Shown here: positions 28,631 through 37,468 of the stretch, piece after piece | Layout: every line of letters begins with the position of its first letter | How positions within the stretch are numbered: the stretch's first letter is position 1 | NCBI RefSeq assembly: GCF_004120195.1 | Contig: NZ_SCHN01000013.1 | Location: forward strand, 153,175 to 217,174 | Length of the DNA: 64,000 bases | Origin: Enterovibrio baiacu | GTDB taxonomy: Bacteria > Pseudomonadota > Gammaproteobacteria > Enterobacterales > Vibrionaceae | Reading direction: 5' to 3' | Notes under the pieces: generated by a model | Told to the model about the DNA's origin: nothing | The model's database searches: none | What the model saw: only the letters and a program-made list of their open reading frames with translations | Made by a program: the position numbers and the translations under genes

Positions 28631-30340
28631 ATGTCTTTGACTACAGAAAATCAATTAAAAACGACATTAGATCAATGTAAGAAAGCGCTCCTATTGGTTA
28701 TTGCTTTTAGTTGCGTCATCAATTTACTTGTTCTTGCTGTACCCATTTACATGCTTCAAATCTACGATCGCGTTATCGGTTCGCGCTCTATTGATACCCT
28801 CTTATTACTGACTGTCATTACGGTGTTCGCACTCCTCACGATGGCAGTACTCGAAAGCGTACGTACCCGTGTCATGGTGCGTATTGGTGCTTGGTTTGAC
28901 CAAAGCCTGTCACCTGACATTCTCAGCGGCAGCATTGCCGCACAGCTTCGCCAAGGTATTTCAGCTTCCGTGCAGAGCTTGCGTGATGTCGCCGCAATCC
29001 GCGGCTTCATCGGCGGAAACTCGGTCATCCCCGCTCTGGATGCACCTTGGACGCCAGTGTTTCTGACGTTCGTTTTCTTCTTGCACCCTATTCTCGGCCT
29101 TATCGCGACTATCGGTGCTGTCATTCTTTTCATCATTGCCCTCGTGAATGATGCCGTGACACGTAAAGCGCACAAGACAGCCAATGAATCCGCCATTCTC
29201 GCAATGCAGCAAGCTGAATCAGCAGCACGTAATGCTGATGCCATTGAAGCCATGGGCATCATGCCGAACTTCATCAAAAATTGGAGCAGCTTGAACAGCA
29301 AAAGCATCGAAGGCCAAATCGTTGCGAACTCAAAAGGGGCAACCCTCACCGCCACATCAAAGTTCATTCGCATGCTGCTACAGATTGCCATGCTGGGAGT
29401 GGGTGCATGGTTAGTGATCGAAAACGAACTCACAGCCGGTGCCATGATTGCGAGTTCTATTTTGATGTCTCGCGCCCTTGCGCCCGTTGAACAAGCCATT
29501 GGTGCATGGGGAACGGCGATTTCAGCCCGACAAAGCTATCAGCGCCTGAAAGAGCAGATCCCAATGTTCCCTGAGCGCGCAAAATCAATGCCGCTGCCTA
29601 AACCCAATGGGGCGGTATCTGTTGAGAAAGTGACTTACTTTCACCCTGGGCAATCAGAACCTGTGCTGCATGGCATTACCTTTAAACTCGCTGCGGGTGA
29701 AGCGCTGGGCGTGATTGGGCCATCGGGGACAGGTAAATCAACCCTTGCGCGACTGTTACTGGGCAACTTAACCGCGAACGCGGGTTGTGTGCGCTTAGAT
29801 AACATGGACGTCGCCAAGTGGGATCCGGACGATCTTGGTCCGCACTGTGGCTACCTGCCTCAAGATGTCGAGCTATTCCCTGGCACCATTCGCCAGAACA
29901 TCGCGCGCATGTCAGACGGCGATCCGGAGCTTGTCATTCAAGCCGCCAAACTTGCAGGGTGTCATGATCTCATTTTGCGTCAACGACAAGGCTACGACAC
30001 TGTTGTTGGCGAACGAGGCCTTGGGCTGTCAGGGGGCGAGCGTCAACGTATTGCACTCGCTCGCGCTTTGTATGGCGACCCTCGCCTTGTCATTCTTGAT
30101 GAAGCAAATGCCAACCTTGACGGTGTCGGCGAAGTGGCGCTGCAACGGGCTATCACCTATCTCAAATCACGTAAAGCCACCGTTATTTTGGTTGGCCACC
30201 GACCAAGTATGATGCAATCAATGGATAAACTCATGGTGCTGCAAGACACCCAAATTCGCGCCTTTGGCGATCGTGACGAAGTCTTAAAACCTCTGCTTGA
30301 ACAAAGCGCCGCCCTCACGTCAAAAGGAGGAAGTAAATAA
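28631..30340 (+). CDS. Type I secretion ABC transporter (PrtD/PrsD type)
   Basis: 569 residues. Membrane domain about 1-320 starting 'ALLLVIAFSCVINLLVLAVPIYMLQIYDRVIGSRSIDTLL', the PrtD/AprD family start, without the C39-like domain of HlyB. The ATPase domain has Walker A 'GPSGTGKST' (about 360), signature 'LSGGERQRIALARAL' and Walker B 'RLVILDEANANLD'; Ala replaces the usual Pro after DE. It should export proteins with C-terminal signals, most likely the two RTX proteins just upstream. It overlaps the membrane fusion gene by one base (TAATG). A TolC partner is not in the window. Confidence 0.92.
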   Translation: MSLTTENQLKTTLDQCKKALLLVIAFSCVINLLVLAVPIYMLQIYDRVIGSRSIDTLLLLTVITVFALLTMAVLESVRTRVMVRIGAWFDQSLSPDILSGSIAAQLRQGISASVQSLRDVAAIRGFIGGNSVIPALDAPWTPVFLTFVFFLHPILGLIATIGAVILFIIALVNDAVTRKAHKTANESAILAMQQAESAARNADAIEAMGIMPNFIKNWSSLNSKSIEGQIVANSKGATLTATSKFIRMLLQIAMLGVGAWLVIENELTAGAMIASSILMSRALAPVEQAIGAWGTAISARQSYQRLKEQIPMFPERAKSMPLPKPNGAVSVEKVTYFHPGQSEPVLHGITFKLAAGEALGVIGPSGTGKSTLARLLLGNLTANAGCVRLDNMDVAKWDPDDLGPHCGYLPQDVELFPGTIRQNIARMSDGDPELVIQAAKLAGCHDLILRQRQGYDTVVGERGLGLSGGERQRIALARALYGDPRLVILDEANANLDGVGEVALQRAITYLKSRKATVILVGHRPSMMQSMDKLMVLQDTQIRAFGDRDEVLKPLLEQSAALTSKGGSK

Positions 30341-31629
30341 TGGCAATTCCAGCAATTCGTCCGCTTGCTATCACCGGCTTCGCCATTATCGCATTGTTCT
30401 TCGGCACCTTTGGCGTATGGGCAGTGTTTAGCAAACTCGATGGCGCATCCATTGCGCCAGGCATTGTGACCGTTAATAGCCAGCGTAAAACCGTTCAACA
30501 TTTGGAAGGCGGCATCATTAGCCGCCTCACCGTAGCAGAAGGTGATACTGTCGAGAAAGGGCAAACCCTCATCATGCTTGATGACACCCAAGCCCGCTCA
30601 CAGCTTGAACTTCTTGTGAACAACAAACGCAATGCGCAGGCTCGCGAAGCACGATTGATTGCTGAACGCGACAACCTAAAAGGCATCGTATTCCCCCAAT
30701 CTTTGCTAGATGATGAAGATGACCCTCGCGTTGAAGAGCTCCTGACGAACCAACACCGCATTTTTGTCGCACGCCGTGGGTTCTTTGAATCCCAAAAAGA
30801 AATCATCAACAAGCAACTCGCGCAAAATGAAGCGGAATTAGATGGTCAATCAAAGCGCTTAACCATTGAGAAACGTCGCCTTTCTATCATCGGTGAGGAA
30901 ATCGCGGGTAACCGTAAGCTGGCAGAAAAAGGGTATGTGAGTAAAACACAGGTACTTCGTCTTGAACGTGAAGAGACCCAGATACTCAGTACCATTAGCC
31001 AAATTCAATCTAACGCCACCCGCCTTGCGCAGAACGTGGCAGAAAGCCAAGCACAGCTCAAAGAGCAAGAATTGGAGCGCATAAAGGAAATCGTGGAAGG
31101 TTTGCGTGAAAGTCGTCAAGAGAGCTATGAGCTTGACCAACAGATCGCAGCAGCGACCGATGTTCTCAACAGAACAAAAATCATCGCCCCGCTCAACGGT
31201 ACCGTGCTTAACCTCCAAGTCTTCTCTGAAGAAGGGGTGATCTCACCAGGACAAGAGTTGCTCGACATTGTCCCTAACAACGAACGCATGGTGATTGAAG
31301 CACGTGTCGACCCGTCAGACATCGATCAGGTCAGTGCCGGCATGAAAGCACAGATCCGCCTGACGGCGCTGAGCATGCGCAGTGTGAAGCCCTTGAATGG
31401 CGAACTGTTGACCGTCTCTGCTGACCGTCTCGTTGATGAACAATCCGGCCTTGCTTACTACCTTGCGCGGGTTGAATTAGTGGATGACGTGCAAGAGATG
31501 CTAAACGGCATTGTTCTCTATCCAGGAATGCAGGCAGAAGTCATGCTTTTGACAGAACCACGTACACCACTTAACTACTTGACTAAGCCTTTAACTGAGA
31601 GTTTTAACCGCGCATTTCGTGAGGAATAA
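30340..31629 (+). CDS. Type I secretion membrane fusion protein (HlyD/PrtE type)
   Basis: 429 residues. One membrane helix (about 12-35), a lipoyl-like half 'GIVTVNSQRKTVQHLEGGIISRLTVAEGDTVEKGQ', a long coiled-coil hairpin (about 90-275) and the second half 'APLNGTVLNLQVFSEEGVISPGQELLDIVPNN'. This is the periplasmic adaptor between the ABC transporter and a TolC-type outer-membrane channel. Start overlaps the previous stop, so the two are co-translated. A hairpin follows the stop. Confidence 0.92.
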   Translation: MAIPAIRPLAITGFAIIALFFGTFGVWAVFSKLDGASIAPGIVTVNSQRKTVQHLEGGIISRLTVAEGDTVEKGQTLIMLDDTQARSQLELLVNNKRNAQAREARLIAERDNLKGIVFPQSLLDDEDDPRVEELLTNQHRIFVARRGFFESQKEIINKQLAQNEAELDGQSKRLTIEKRRLSIIGEEIAGNRKLAEKGYVSKTQVLRLEREETQILSTISQIQSNATRLAQNVAESQAQLKEQELERIKEIVEGLRESRQESYELDQQIAAATDVLNRTKIIAPLNGTVLNLQVFSEEGVISPGQELLDIVPNNERMVIEARVDPSDIDQVSAGMKAQIRLTALSMRSVKPLNGELLTVSADRLVDEQSGLAYYLARVELVDDVQEMLNGIVLYPGMQAEVMLLTEPRTPLNYLTKPLTESFNRAFREE

Positions 31630-31638
31630 TCTAGACAC

Positions 31639-31671
31639 CACTCAGTCTTAATACCGACTAAAGACTGAGTG
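31639..31671 (+). terminator. Putative terminator after the type I secretion genes
   Basis: Perfect 11-pair inverted repeat CACTCAGTCTT/AAGACTGAGTG with an 11-base loop, ten bases after the HlyD-like stop. The downstream T-run is weak. Confidence 0.5.
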
Positions 31672-31784
31672 ACTTACTTTGACGTTTATATTTGGATGAG
31701 TGTTGAACTTTGGTCTTTTCACACTTTGTCTTAATAAAAGTACAGCAAGGCAATATGCACGTGATGGATGTCACACTAGATGGG

Positions 31785-31802
31785 CAATTTGTTAACTAAT
31801 TG
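31785..31802. promoter_or_regulatory. Imperfect palindrome, candidate operator
   Basis: CAATTTGTTAACTAATTG reads the same on both strands except at one symmetric pair. It lies 246 bases before the first exopolysaccharide gene. Function is a guess from position and symmetry. Confidence 0.3.
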
Positions 31803-32047
31803 TTCTTTACGCATAAAAACGCTAGTGCACTGCAACTGGAATATCATGTTTGAAAATAGGACAAACTTCATCTTCTCTGAGTTATCGCATGCTGTTTTAC
31901 TGTGCACGCTTGTTGGGAACCTATAGCAACTAGAACAAACGCTTCCCTCGCTAGCGAGCTTGGGATGAGTGGTTTACTTTTTAAGTATAAGAATTAAAAA
32001 AAATCACTCTTATTCAAACTCATGCAACAACATTGTGAGCCTGCATT

Positions 32048-33445
32048 ATGGACAGCAGAAAAATTCGCACACACGGCACAGAATTCGCCATCCTCTATCG
32101 ATTATGTGATTTGGCCGTGATTGGAGGAACGCTAGCCGTAGCAAGCTGGCTTTACTTGGGACAACTGTACCAAGACTATCTACTCATCGTCACGCTAACC
32201 GCAGTGTGCTTCTTGCTGTTTGCAGAAAGTGCGCACCTTTATCGTTCGTGGCGTGTCAGTAATTTTCAAGGTCAAATGGTTGCCACCCTACTTCCTTGGT
32301 TTGGTGCGAGCGCCGTACTTGTTACCTATTTCTTCTTTACCCAAAGCGGCATTGAGTATTCGCGTGCCGTCATGATGCTGTGGTTTTTACTCGGCTCCAT
32401 CAGCCTTGTGCTGTGGCGCTATAGTGCGCGAATGGCACTTAGCCATCTTCGTAACAGCGGCATTAATACGCGCCGTGCCGCCATTATTGGCACCACGGCA
32501 AACGGCATTGATCTTGCCCGTGAATTCCAACGCAACCATGCCTTGGGCATCAAGCTAACGGGCTTCTATGAAGATCGCGGTGCGGACCGCATCGAAGGCA
32601 GTTTGCCTGCACCTATGCTCGGCAAAGTTGATGATGCGTTAGAGCAGGCCAAACGCGGCGAGTTACAGCATGTCTATATTGCCATGCCAATGCACGCAAA
32701 AGACCGTATTGCACGCTACCTAAACCTGTTTGCTGACACCACAGCAACCACGTATCTCGTGCCAGATTTTTTCACTTACAACTTACTGCATAGCCGTTGG
32801 CAAACCGTCGGCCATGTCCACACACTGAGTGTGCACGACACGCCATTTAACGGTTTAGCGGCATGGACAAAACGCATGGAAGATATCGTTTTATCGATTC
32901 TTATCCTGCTCATGATTTCGCCCATCATGCTGTTTGTCGCTGCTGGCGTGAAACTGTCATCACCCGGTCCGATCATCTTTAAGCAATACCGCTATGGCTT
33001 AGACGGTCGAAAAATTGATGTGTGGAAGTTCCGTTCCATGTCCGTCATGGATAACGGCGATGACGTAAAACAAGCCACGAAGAATGACCCTCGCGTCACC
33101 CGTTTTGGTGCGTTCATTCGCCGTACGTCGTTGGATGAATTGCCGCAGTTTTTCAACGTACTGCAAGGTTCGATGTCAATCGTTGGTCCTCGCCCTCATG
33201 CCGTGGCACACAACGAACAATACCGCGCGATTGTTGATCGCTACATGCTTCGCCACAAAGTAAAACCAGGCATCACGGGTTGGGCGCAGATCAATGGCTA
33301 CCGTGGCGAGACAGACACACTCGATAAAATGGAAAAGCGTATCCAATTTGATTTGGAATACATTCAAAACTGGTCACTGTGGATGGACATAAAGATCGTC
33401 TTTGCGACGGTTTTTAAAGGGTTCGTTGGTAAAACGGCCTACTAA
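32048..33445 (+). CDS. Undecaprenyl-phosphate sugar-1-phosphate transferase (WcaJ type)
   Basis: 465 residues. Four or five N-terminal membrane helices (about 20-125), a nucleotide-binding-like middle domain ('RRAAIIGTTANGIDLAREFQ'), a further helix (about 280-300) and the bacterial sugar transferase domain with 'KFRSM', 'RRTSLDELPQFFNVLQGSMSIVGPRPH' and 'KPGITGWAQINGYRGETDT'. It puts the first sugar phosphate, most likely glucose-1-P from UDP-glucose, on the lipid carrier at the inner membrane. First gene of a 16-kb operon. The substrate is inferred; galU at the end of the block would supply UDP-glucose. Confidence 0.92.
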   Translation: MDSRKIRTHGTEFAILYRLCDLAVIGGTLAVASWLYLGQLYQDYLLIVTLTAVCFLLFAESAHLYRSWRVSNFQGQMVATLLPWFGASAVLVTYFFFTQSGIEYSRAVMMLWFLLGSISLVLWRYSARMALSHLRNSGINTRRAAIIGTTANGIDLAREFQRNHALGIKLTGFYEDRGADRIEGSLPAPMLGKVDDALEQAKRGELQHVYIAMPMHAKDRIARYLNLFADTTATTYLVPDFFTYNLLHSRWQTVGHVHTLSVHDTPFNGLAAWTKRMEDIVLSILILLMISPIMLFVAAGVKLSSPGPIIFKQYRYGLDGRKIDVWKFRSMSVMDNGDDVKQATKNDPRVTRFGAFIRRTSLDELPQFFNVLQGSMSIVGPRPHAVAHNEQYRAIVDRYMLRHKVKPGITGWAQINGYRGETDTLDKMEKRIQFDLEYIQNWSLWMDIKIVFATVFKGFVGKTAY

Positions 33446-33455
33446 GGAGAGTGGT

Positions 33456-34658
33456 GTGAGTAACAAAGTAAGCTGTCTTGTCACACTCAGTGCGCTGCCC
33501 ATGTCTGTTGCGGCGGTAGAGCCTTTGGCGTACCAAACAGAAAATGGGATCGACATTACCCCTACGGTGGAAATGAGCGCTGGGCACAATGATAACGTTC
33601 GTCGAACAATGACGGACACCGTCAGCTCCCCCATGTTGACGATCACGCCAAAGGTCATTGCACTTTTCCAGACTGATCGTGGTACTTACCAGTTTGACTA
33701 CCGCCTCGATGCGGTTAACTACAACGACAGCAGTGAAGACAGCTATGTTGACCACAAAGCCCACATTGGTGCTGCTTGGATGTTCGACATTCGACACCGG
33801 CTGCGCGTTAACTACATCTACGAAAGTATCAATGAAGAGCGCGGTACAGGGCTGACAGAAGGCTACAGCCTTTCCGTCGATGAGCCTTTACGTTTCGATT
33901 ACCACCAATTCAACACGCGCTATACCTATGGTGCGATAGGGGCAAAGGGCCGCCTCGTCGGTATTGTTGGCTATGACGTAAAAGATTACGACGATGCCAC
34001 CTTTATGACGAACTCTGTTCAGCACACGCGCTTTTACGATTGGACACAACCTTATGTGGGTGGCGAGTTTTACTACGCCGTGTCCAACTACTTCTATGCC
34101 GTCGCTGTCGGGCGCATAGAAGACAGAACCTATGATGAAACAGATCCTAATGTGATTTCGCGTGATAACACCAACTCCACGCTGTATGGCGGTTTGGAGT
34201 GGGATATCACGGGGAAAACACAGGGTAAGTTGCTGTTTGGTGTTCAAAACAAGGATTTTGATAACAGCGGCAGAGAAACATTCCAAGGCTTTAGTTGGCG
34301 CGCCAACATCAGTTGGAGACCTGCGGAATACAGCGAATTACGTCTGGAAACGCGCGATTACGCACGCGACCCGGATTTAAACGCTGACTATGTAAAAGAC
34401 CGTTCCGTAAAAGTGGATTGGGAACATTACTGGACGCCGCGATTTAGCACGCTTGCAACGGTCAGATATGGAAAAAATGAATACCCCGGCGATATCCGCG
34501 TAGACGACGATACGCTGGCTGAAATTTCGGCAACTTATAGTTTGGCGCGTTGGTGGGATGTCACTGTCGGCGTCAGCAAGTTTGACCGAGATTCTACGTT
34601 CACTGGGTTTAGTTATGATCAAACTCGGTTCTTCTTGGGAATGGAAGTGAGCCTTTAA
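33456..34658 (+). CDS. Outer-membrane beta-barrel exopolysaccharide protein (BBP2/CpsB-like)
   Basis: 400 residues from a GTG at 33456 with AAGGAG six bases before it; this start gives a signal peptide (cleavage near SVAA-VEP), while the longer frame would overlap the previous gene. The body alternates aromatic and polar residues as in a beta-barrel ('YTYGAIGAKGRLVGIVGYDVKDYD', 'SATYSLARWWDVTVGVSKFDRDS') and ends in an aromatic-rich strand ('GMEVSL'). It matches the barrel protein of Vibrio cps-type exopolysaccharide loci and may form the export pore with the next gene. Confidence 0.75.
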   Translation: MSNKVSCLVTLSALPMSVAAVEPLAYQTENGIDITPTVEMSAGHNDNVRRTMTDTVSSPMLTITPKVIALFQTDRGTYQFDYRLDAVNYNDSSEDSYVDHKAHIGAAWMFDIRHRLRVNYIYESINEERGTGLTEGYSLSVDEPLRFDYHQFNTRYTYGAIGAKGRLVGIVGYDVKDYDDATFMTNSVQHTRFYDWTQPYVGGEFYYAVSNYFYAVAVGRIEDRTYDETDPNVISRDNTNSTLYGGLEWDITGKTQGKLLFGVQNKDFDNSGRETFQGFSWRANISWRPAEYSELRLETRDYARDPDLNADYVKDRSVKVDWEHYWTPRFSTLATVRYGKNEYPGDIRVDDDTLAEISATYSLARWWDVTVGVSKFDRDSTFTGFSYDQTRFFLGMEVSL

Positions 34659-35177
34659 ATGCAAAAATTACTATGGATATGGATGTTCCTGTTTTCCATG
34701 AGCGTTGCTCATGCGGAAACCGAGCAGTACGTGCTGGATGATGGCGATCGGATCTCCATCAAGGTTTATGGCGAAGAAGATCTCTCCATGGACATTCTAC
34801 TCAGCACACAAGGTCGATTCGATTACCCGTACTTAGGGCGTCTGCAAGCGGCGGGAAAAACCGTTGGACAGCTACAAAGTACGATTGAAAGAGGCCTTCG
34901 CGGTGATTATCTCATTGACCCCAAAGTCACGGTTAATGTGATTCAGTTCCGTAAATTCTACGTCAATGGCGAAGTCAATCAGCCTGGTGGGTACGACTAT
35001 CAACCCGGTCTCACGGTCGCGAAAGCGATAGCGATTGCTGGCGGTTTTACCGACCGCGCATCGAGAAACAAAATTCAAAAGACAGACAGTAAAAAATCCA
35101 CGACTCAAAAGAACGTCGGTCTGTCTCAATCTGTTGGCCCTGGTGACATCATCGTGGTTGAACAGAGCTTTTTTTAG
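34659..35177 (+). CDS. Polysaccharide export protein, short Wza-like (SLBB domain)
   Basis: 172 residues, about half of Wza. Signal peptide ends AHA-ETEQY with no lipobox Cys. Poly_export domain 'YVLDDGDRISIKVYGEEDLSMDILLSTQGRFDYPYLG' and one SLBB domain ('FYVNGEVNQPGGYDYQPGLTVAKAIAIAGGFTDRA'). The C-terminal barrel helix of Wza is missing, so it should work with the separate beta-barrel encoded just upstream. Stop of that gene and this ATG are adjacent. Confidence 0.88.
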   Translation: MQKLLWIWMFLFSMSVAHAETEQYVLDDGDRISIKVYGEEDLSMDILLSTQGRFDYPYLGRLQAAGKTVGQLQSTIERGLRGDYLIDPKVTVNVIQFRKFYVNGEVNQPGGYDYQPGLTVAKAIAIAGGFTDRASRNKIQKTDSKKSTTQKNVGLSQSVGPGDIIVVEQSFF

Positions 35178-35210
35178 CGCTGCTGTAAGTAAACGAAAGG
35201 ACATCGCTCA

Positions 35211-37436
35211 ATGAAATTGATAGAGCCTAACCAAGGATCGGAGCCGTCAGGTCTCGACCTAAAACGCTATTTAGGCGTTATTGCACGTTATTGGGTACCC
35301 ATCACGGCGTTTGTCGCGATCGTCACCCTTATCTCTACGTTGCTGATCTTGATGATCCAGCCCGTGTATCGTGCAACTGCTACTTTGCTGATCGAGGCGC
35401 AAGCCAGTAACGCTATTTCTATTGAAGAAGTTTATGCGCTTGATACCAGTAAGAAAGAGTATTACCAAACCCAATTTGAGATCCTTCGTTCCAACCACAT
35501 CGCAGAGAACGTGATTGAGGAGTTGGGCATTGGACAAGTGCGCGAGTTCAACAACCTGGTTGGCCAACCTTCTGGCCGTGACAAGTTGCTCAGCATACTT
35601 AAAAATATTCCGCTGTTAGGCGACTACCTACCTGCTGCATCACAGCCATCAGAAGATCCAAACAGCGATGCGGCCAAGCTGGCGGTATTGCGTAAGTTCA
35701 AATCGCACATGGCGATTGAACCGATTCGAAACACACAGTTAGTCAGAATCCACTTTGATTCTGCTGACCCAATGCTGGCCGCGAAAGTGGCTAACGCCAT
35801 TGGTCAGGCATATATCGAGTCAAACCTTGAAGCGAAATTGGTGGCCACACAAACGGCTTCTATTTGGATCAATGAACGCCTTGGCGGTTTGAAAGATAAC
35901 CTTGCCGAAGCTGAAACTGCACTGACGCAATTCTTGAAACTGGAAGGCCTTATCGAGCTCAGCGACATCGACGAGCTGGCGGGCACAGAACTCACAAACC
36001 TGACCATTCGCGTCTCCGAAGCAAAAGAGCGTCGTGTTGCTGCAGAGAGCCTCTTCTCCTTGTTGCAAAACAAAGGGGCAACAGGCGATGGCTTACTGTC
36101 TGTTCCTGAAATTTCCAATCACCCACAGGTGCGTGACGTTAAAAACGCCGAAACAGATGCTGAGCGAAAAGTGTCTGAGTTAGCAAAGCGTTATGGTCCT
36201 AAGCACGACAAAATGATCCAAGCACGAGCACAGCTCGCTGCTGTACAAAATCGCGCAAACACGGTGATCAGAGAGCTGGCACGTGGCATTGAGAAAGAGC
36301 TGTCCAGTGCACGTAAAAACGAAAAAGCACTGACGGCTGAATTGAACGTGAAGAAAGGTGAATACCAAAACATCAGCAGCAAGCGTGCGCAATATGATTC
36401 GCTTAAACGTGATGTGGAATCTAGCCGCCAGCTTTACGAAATCTTCTTGAACCGCGAGAAAGAAACCAACGCCACCAGCGACTTCCAAGACGTTCAGGCG
36501 CGCTTTACGGACATCGCAAAAACACCCCAAAACCCTTATCGCCCACAGACGGCGAAGCTAATCGTGATCAGCGCCGCATTCGCAGCGCTGCTAGGCATAG
36601 TCTGCGCTTTCCTTGCTGATGCATACCGCAATACCATTGAAAAACCGGATGATATTGAAGAGAAGCTAGGATTGCAGCATTTAGGATTCCTGCCACGCGT
36701 CAAGGCGCGACGCTTTAAGAACACCCCGTTGGATCACACCTTGTATTACGATCCCGACGCCACCTTATTTAGCGAATCCGTTCGGACCATTCGCACGTCA
36801 ATTCTACTGACACTGACCAACTCGAAGCGCAATGTTCTCTCTGTGACATCCTCTCTTCCTTCAGAAGGGAAAACCACAGTGGCACTGAACCTTGCACAAT
36901 CGCTGGCAAAAATGGAACGCACACTTCTTATTGACTGTGACCTTCGCATGCCAGCCATTGGTCAACGTTACGGAATGCCGAAAAACCAACCAGGACTGAC
37001 CAATGTATTGGTCATGGGCACAGACGTGACAGAGTGCATTTACCACGATGACGTGTCTCAACTTGATGTGTTGCCAGCAGGCCTTCTGCCGCCTAACCCA
37101 CAAGAGTTATTGAGCTCGCCGAAGTTCGCCACACTGCTTGAACAGCTCAAGCAAACGTACGACCGAATCGTGTTGGATACACCACCGATTCACGTTGTGA
37201 GTGACAGTCTGATTCTGGGTCGATTGGCGGGCGGCATGATTTTGGTCGTGAAAGCGGAAGTGACAACCGAACAACAAATTAACCATTCAGTCGGACAACT
37301 TGTCCGTCATGACATCCCTGTAGATGGCGTTGTATTGAACCAGCTATCAAGCAAATATGCAGAGGAAAAATACAAGCTGCACTATGGTTACTACAACAAC
37401 AATACAAGGGACGATGGTACCTTAGAGGCGAGTTAA
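35211..37436 (+). CDS. Wzc-like chain-length regulator and tyrosine autokinase
   Basis: 741 residues. Wzz domain with membrane helices at about 25-45 and 445-465 around a long periplasmic coiled coil, the Pro-rich motif 'TPQNPYRPQTAKLIVISAAFAALLG', then a BY-kinase domain: Walker A 'SSLPSEGKTTVALNLA', Walker A' 'LLIDCDLRMP', Walker B 'IVLDTPPIH'. The tail has a Tyr cluster (YAEEKYKLHYGYY), the autophosphorylation site of the family. It controls polymer length and export. A phosphatase partner (Wzb) is not in the window. Confidence 0.93.
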   Translation: MKLIEPNQGSEPSGLDLKRYLGVIARYWVPITAFVAIVTLISTLLILMIQPVYRATATLLIEAQASNAISIEEVYALDTSKKEYYQTQFEILRSNHIAENVIEELGIGQVREFNNLVGQPSGRDKLLSILKNIPLLGDYLPAASQPSEDPNSDAAKLAVLRKFKSHMAIEPIRNTQLVRIHFDSADPMLAAKVANAIGQAYIESNLEAKLVATQTASIWINERLGGLKDNLAEAETALTQFLKLEGLIELSDIDELAGTELTNLTIRVSEAKERRVAAESLFSLLQNKGATGDGLLSVPEISNHPQVRDVKNAETDAERKVSELAKRYGPKHDKMIQARAQLAAVQNRANTVIRELARGIEKELSSARKNEKALTAELNVKKGEYQNISSKRAQYDSLKRDVESSRQLYEIFLNREKETNATSDFQDVQARFTDIAKTPQNPYRPQTAKLIVISAAFAALLGIVCAFLADAYRNTIEKPDDIEEKLGLQHLGFLPRVKARRFKNTPLDHTLYYDPDATLFSESVRTIRTSILLTLTNSKRNVLSVTSSLPSEGKTTVALNLAQSLAKMERTLLIDCDLRMPAIGQRYGMPKNQPGLTNVLVMGTDVTECIYHDDVSQLDVLPAGLLPPNPQELLSSPKFATLLEQLKQTYDRIVLDTPPIHVVSDSLILGRLAGGMILVVKAEVTTEQQINHSVGQLVRHDIPVDGVVLNQLSSKYAEEKYKLHYGYYNNNTRDDGTLEAS

Positions 37437-37468
37437 CGCCTTCAAGGTAATAAGGAAATACCATAATA

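Larger units (their letters stand above)
31630..32047 (+). other. 418-base leader region of the exopolysaccharide operon
   Basis: After the secretion-gene hairpin it contains an imperfect 18-base palindrome (31785-31802, half-site CAATT.GTTAAC) and a perfect 12-base palindrome CTCGCTAGCGAG (31947-31958). No JUMPstart/ops element (GGCGGTAG) for RfaH was found. Two tiny frames with ribosome sites (starting at 31755 and 31846) are not convincing genes. The exopolysaccharide promoter should lie here. Confidence 0.5.

Noticed and set aside
28762..29499. Minus-strand open frame of 245 codons inside the ABC transporter gene
   Set aside because: No ribosome site, Met/Ala/Arg-rich product, lies fully within a well-supported gene.
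31755..31799. Fourteen-codon frame with AAGG before its ATG, upstream of the exopolysaccharide operon
   Set aside because: Too short and no leader-peptide pattern or attenuator beside it.
31846..31926. Twenty-six-codon frame (MFENRTNF...) in the same leader
   Set aside because: Weak ribosome site and no known relative that I recognise.
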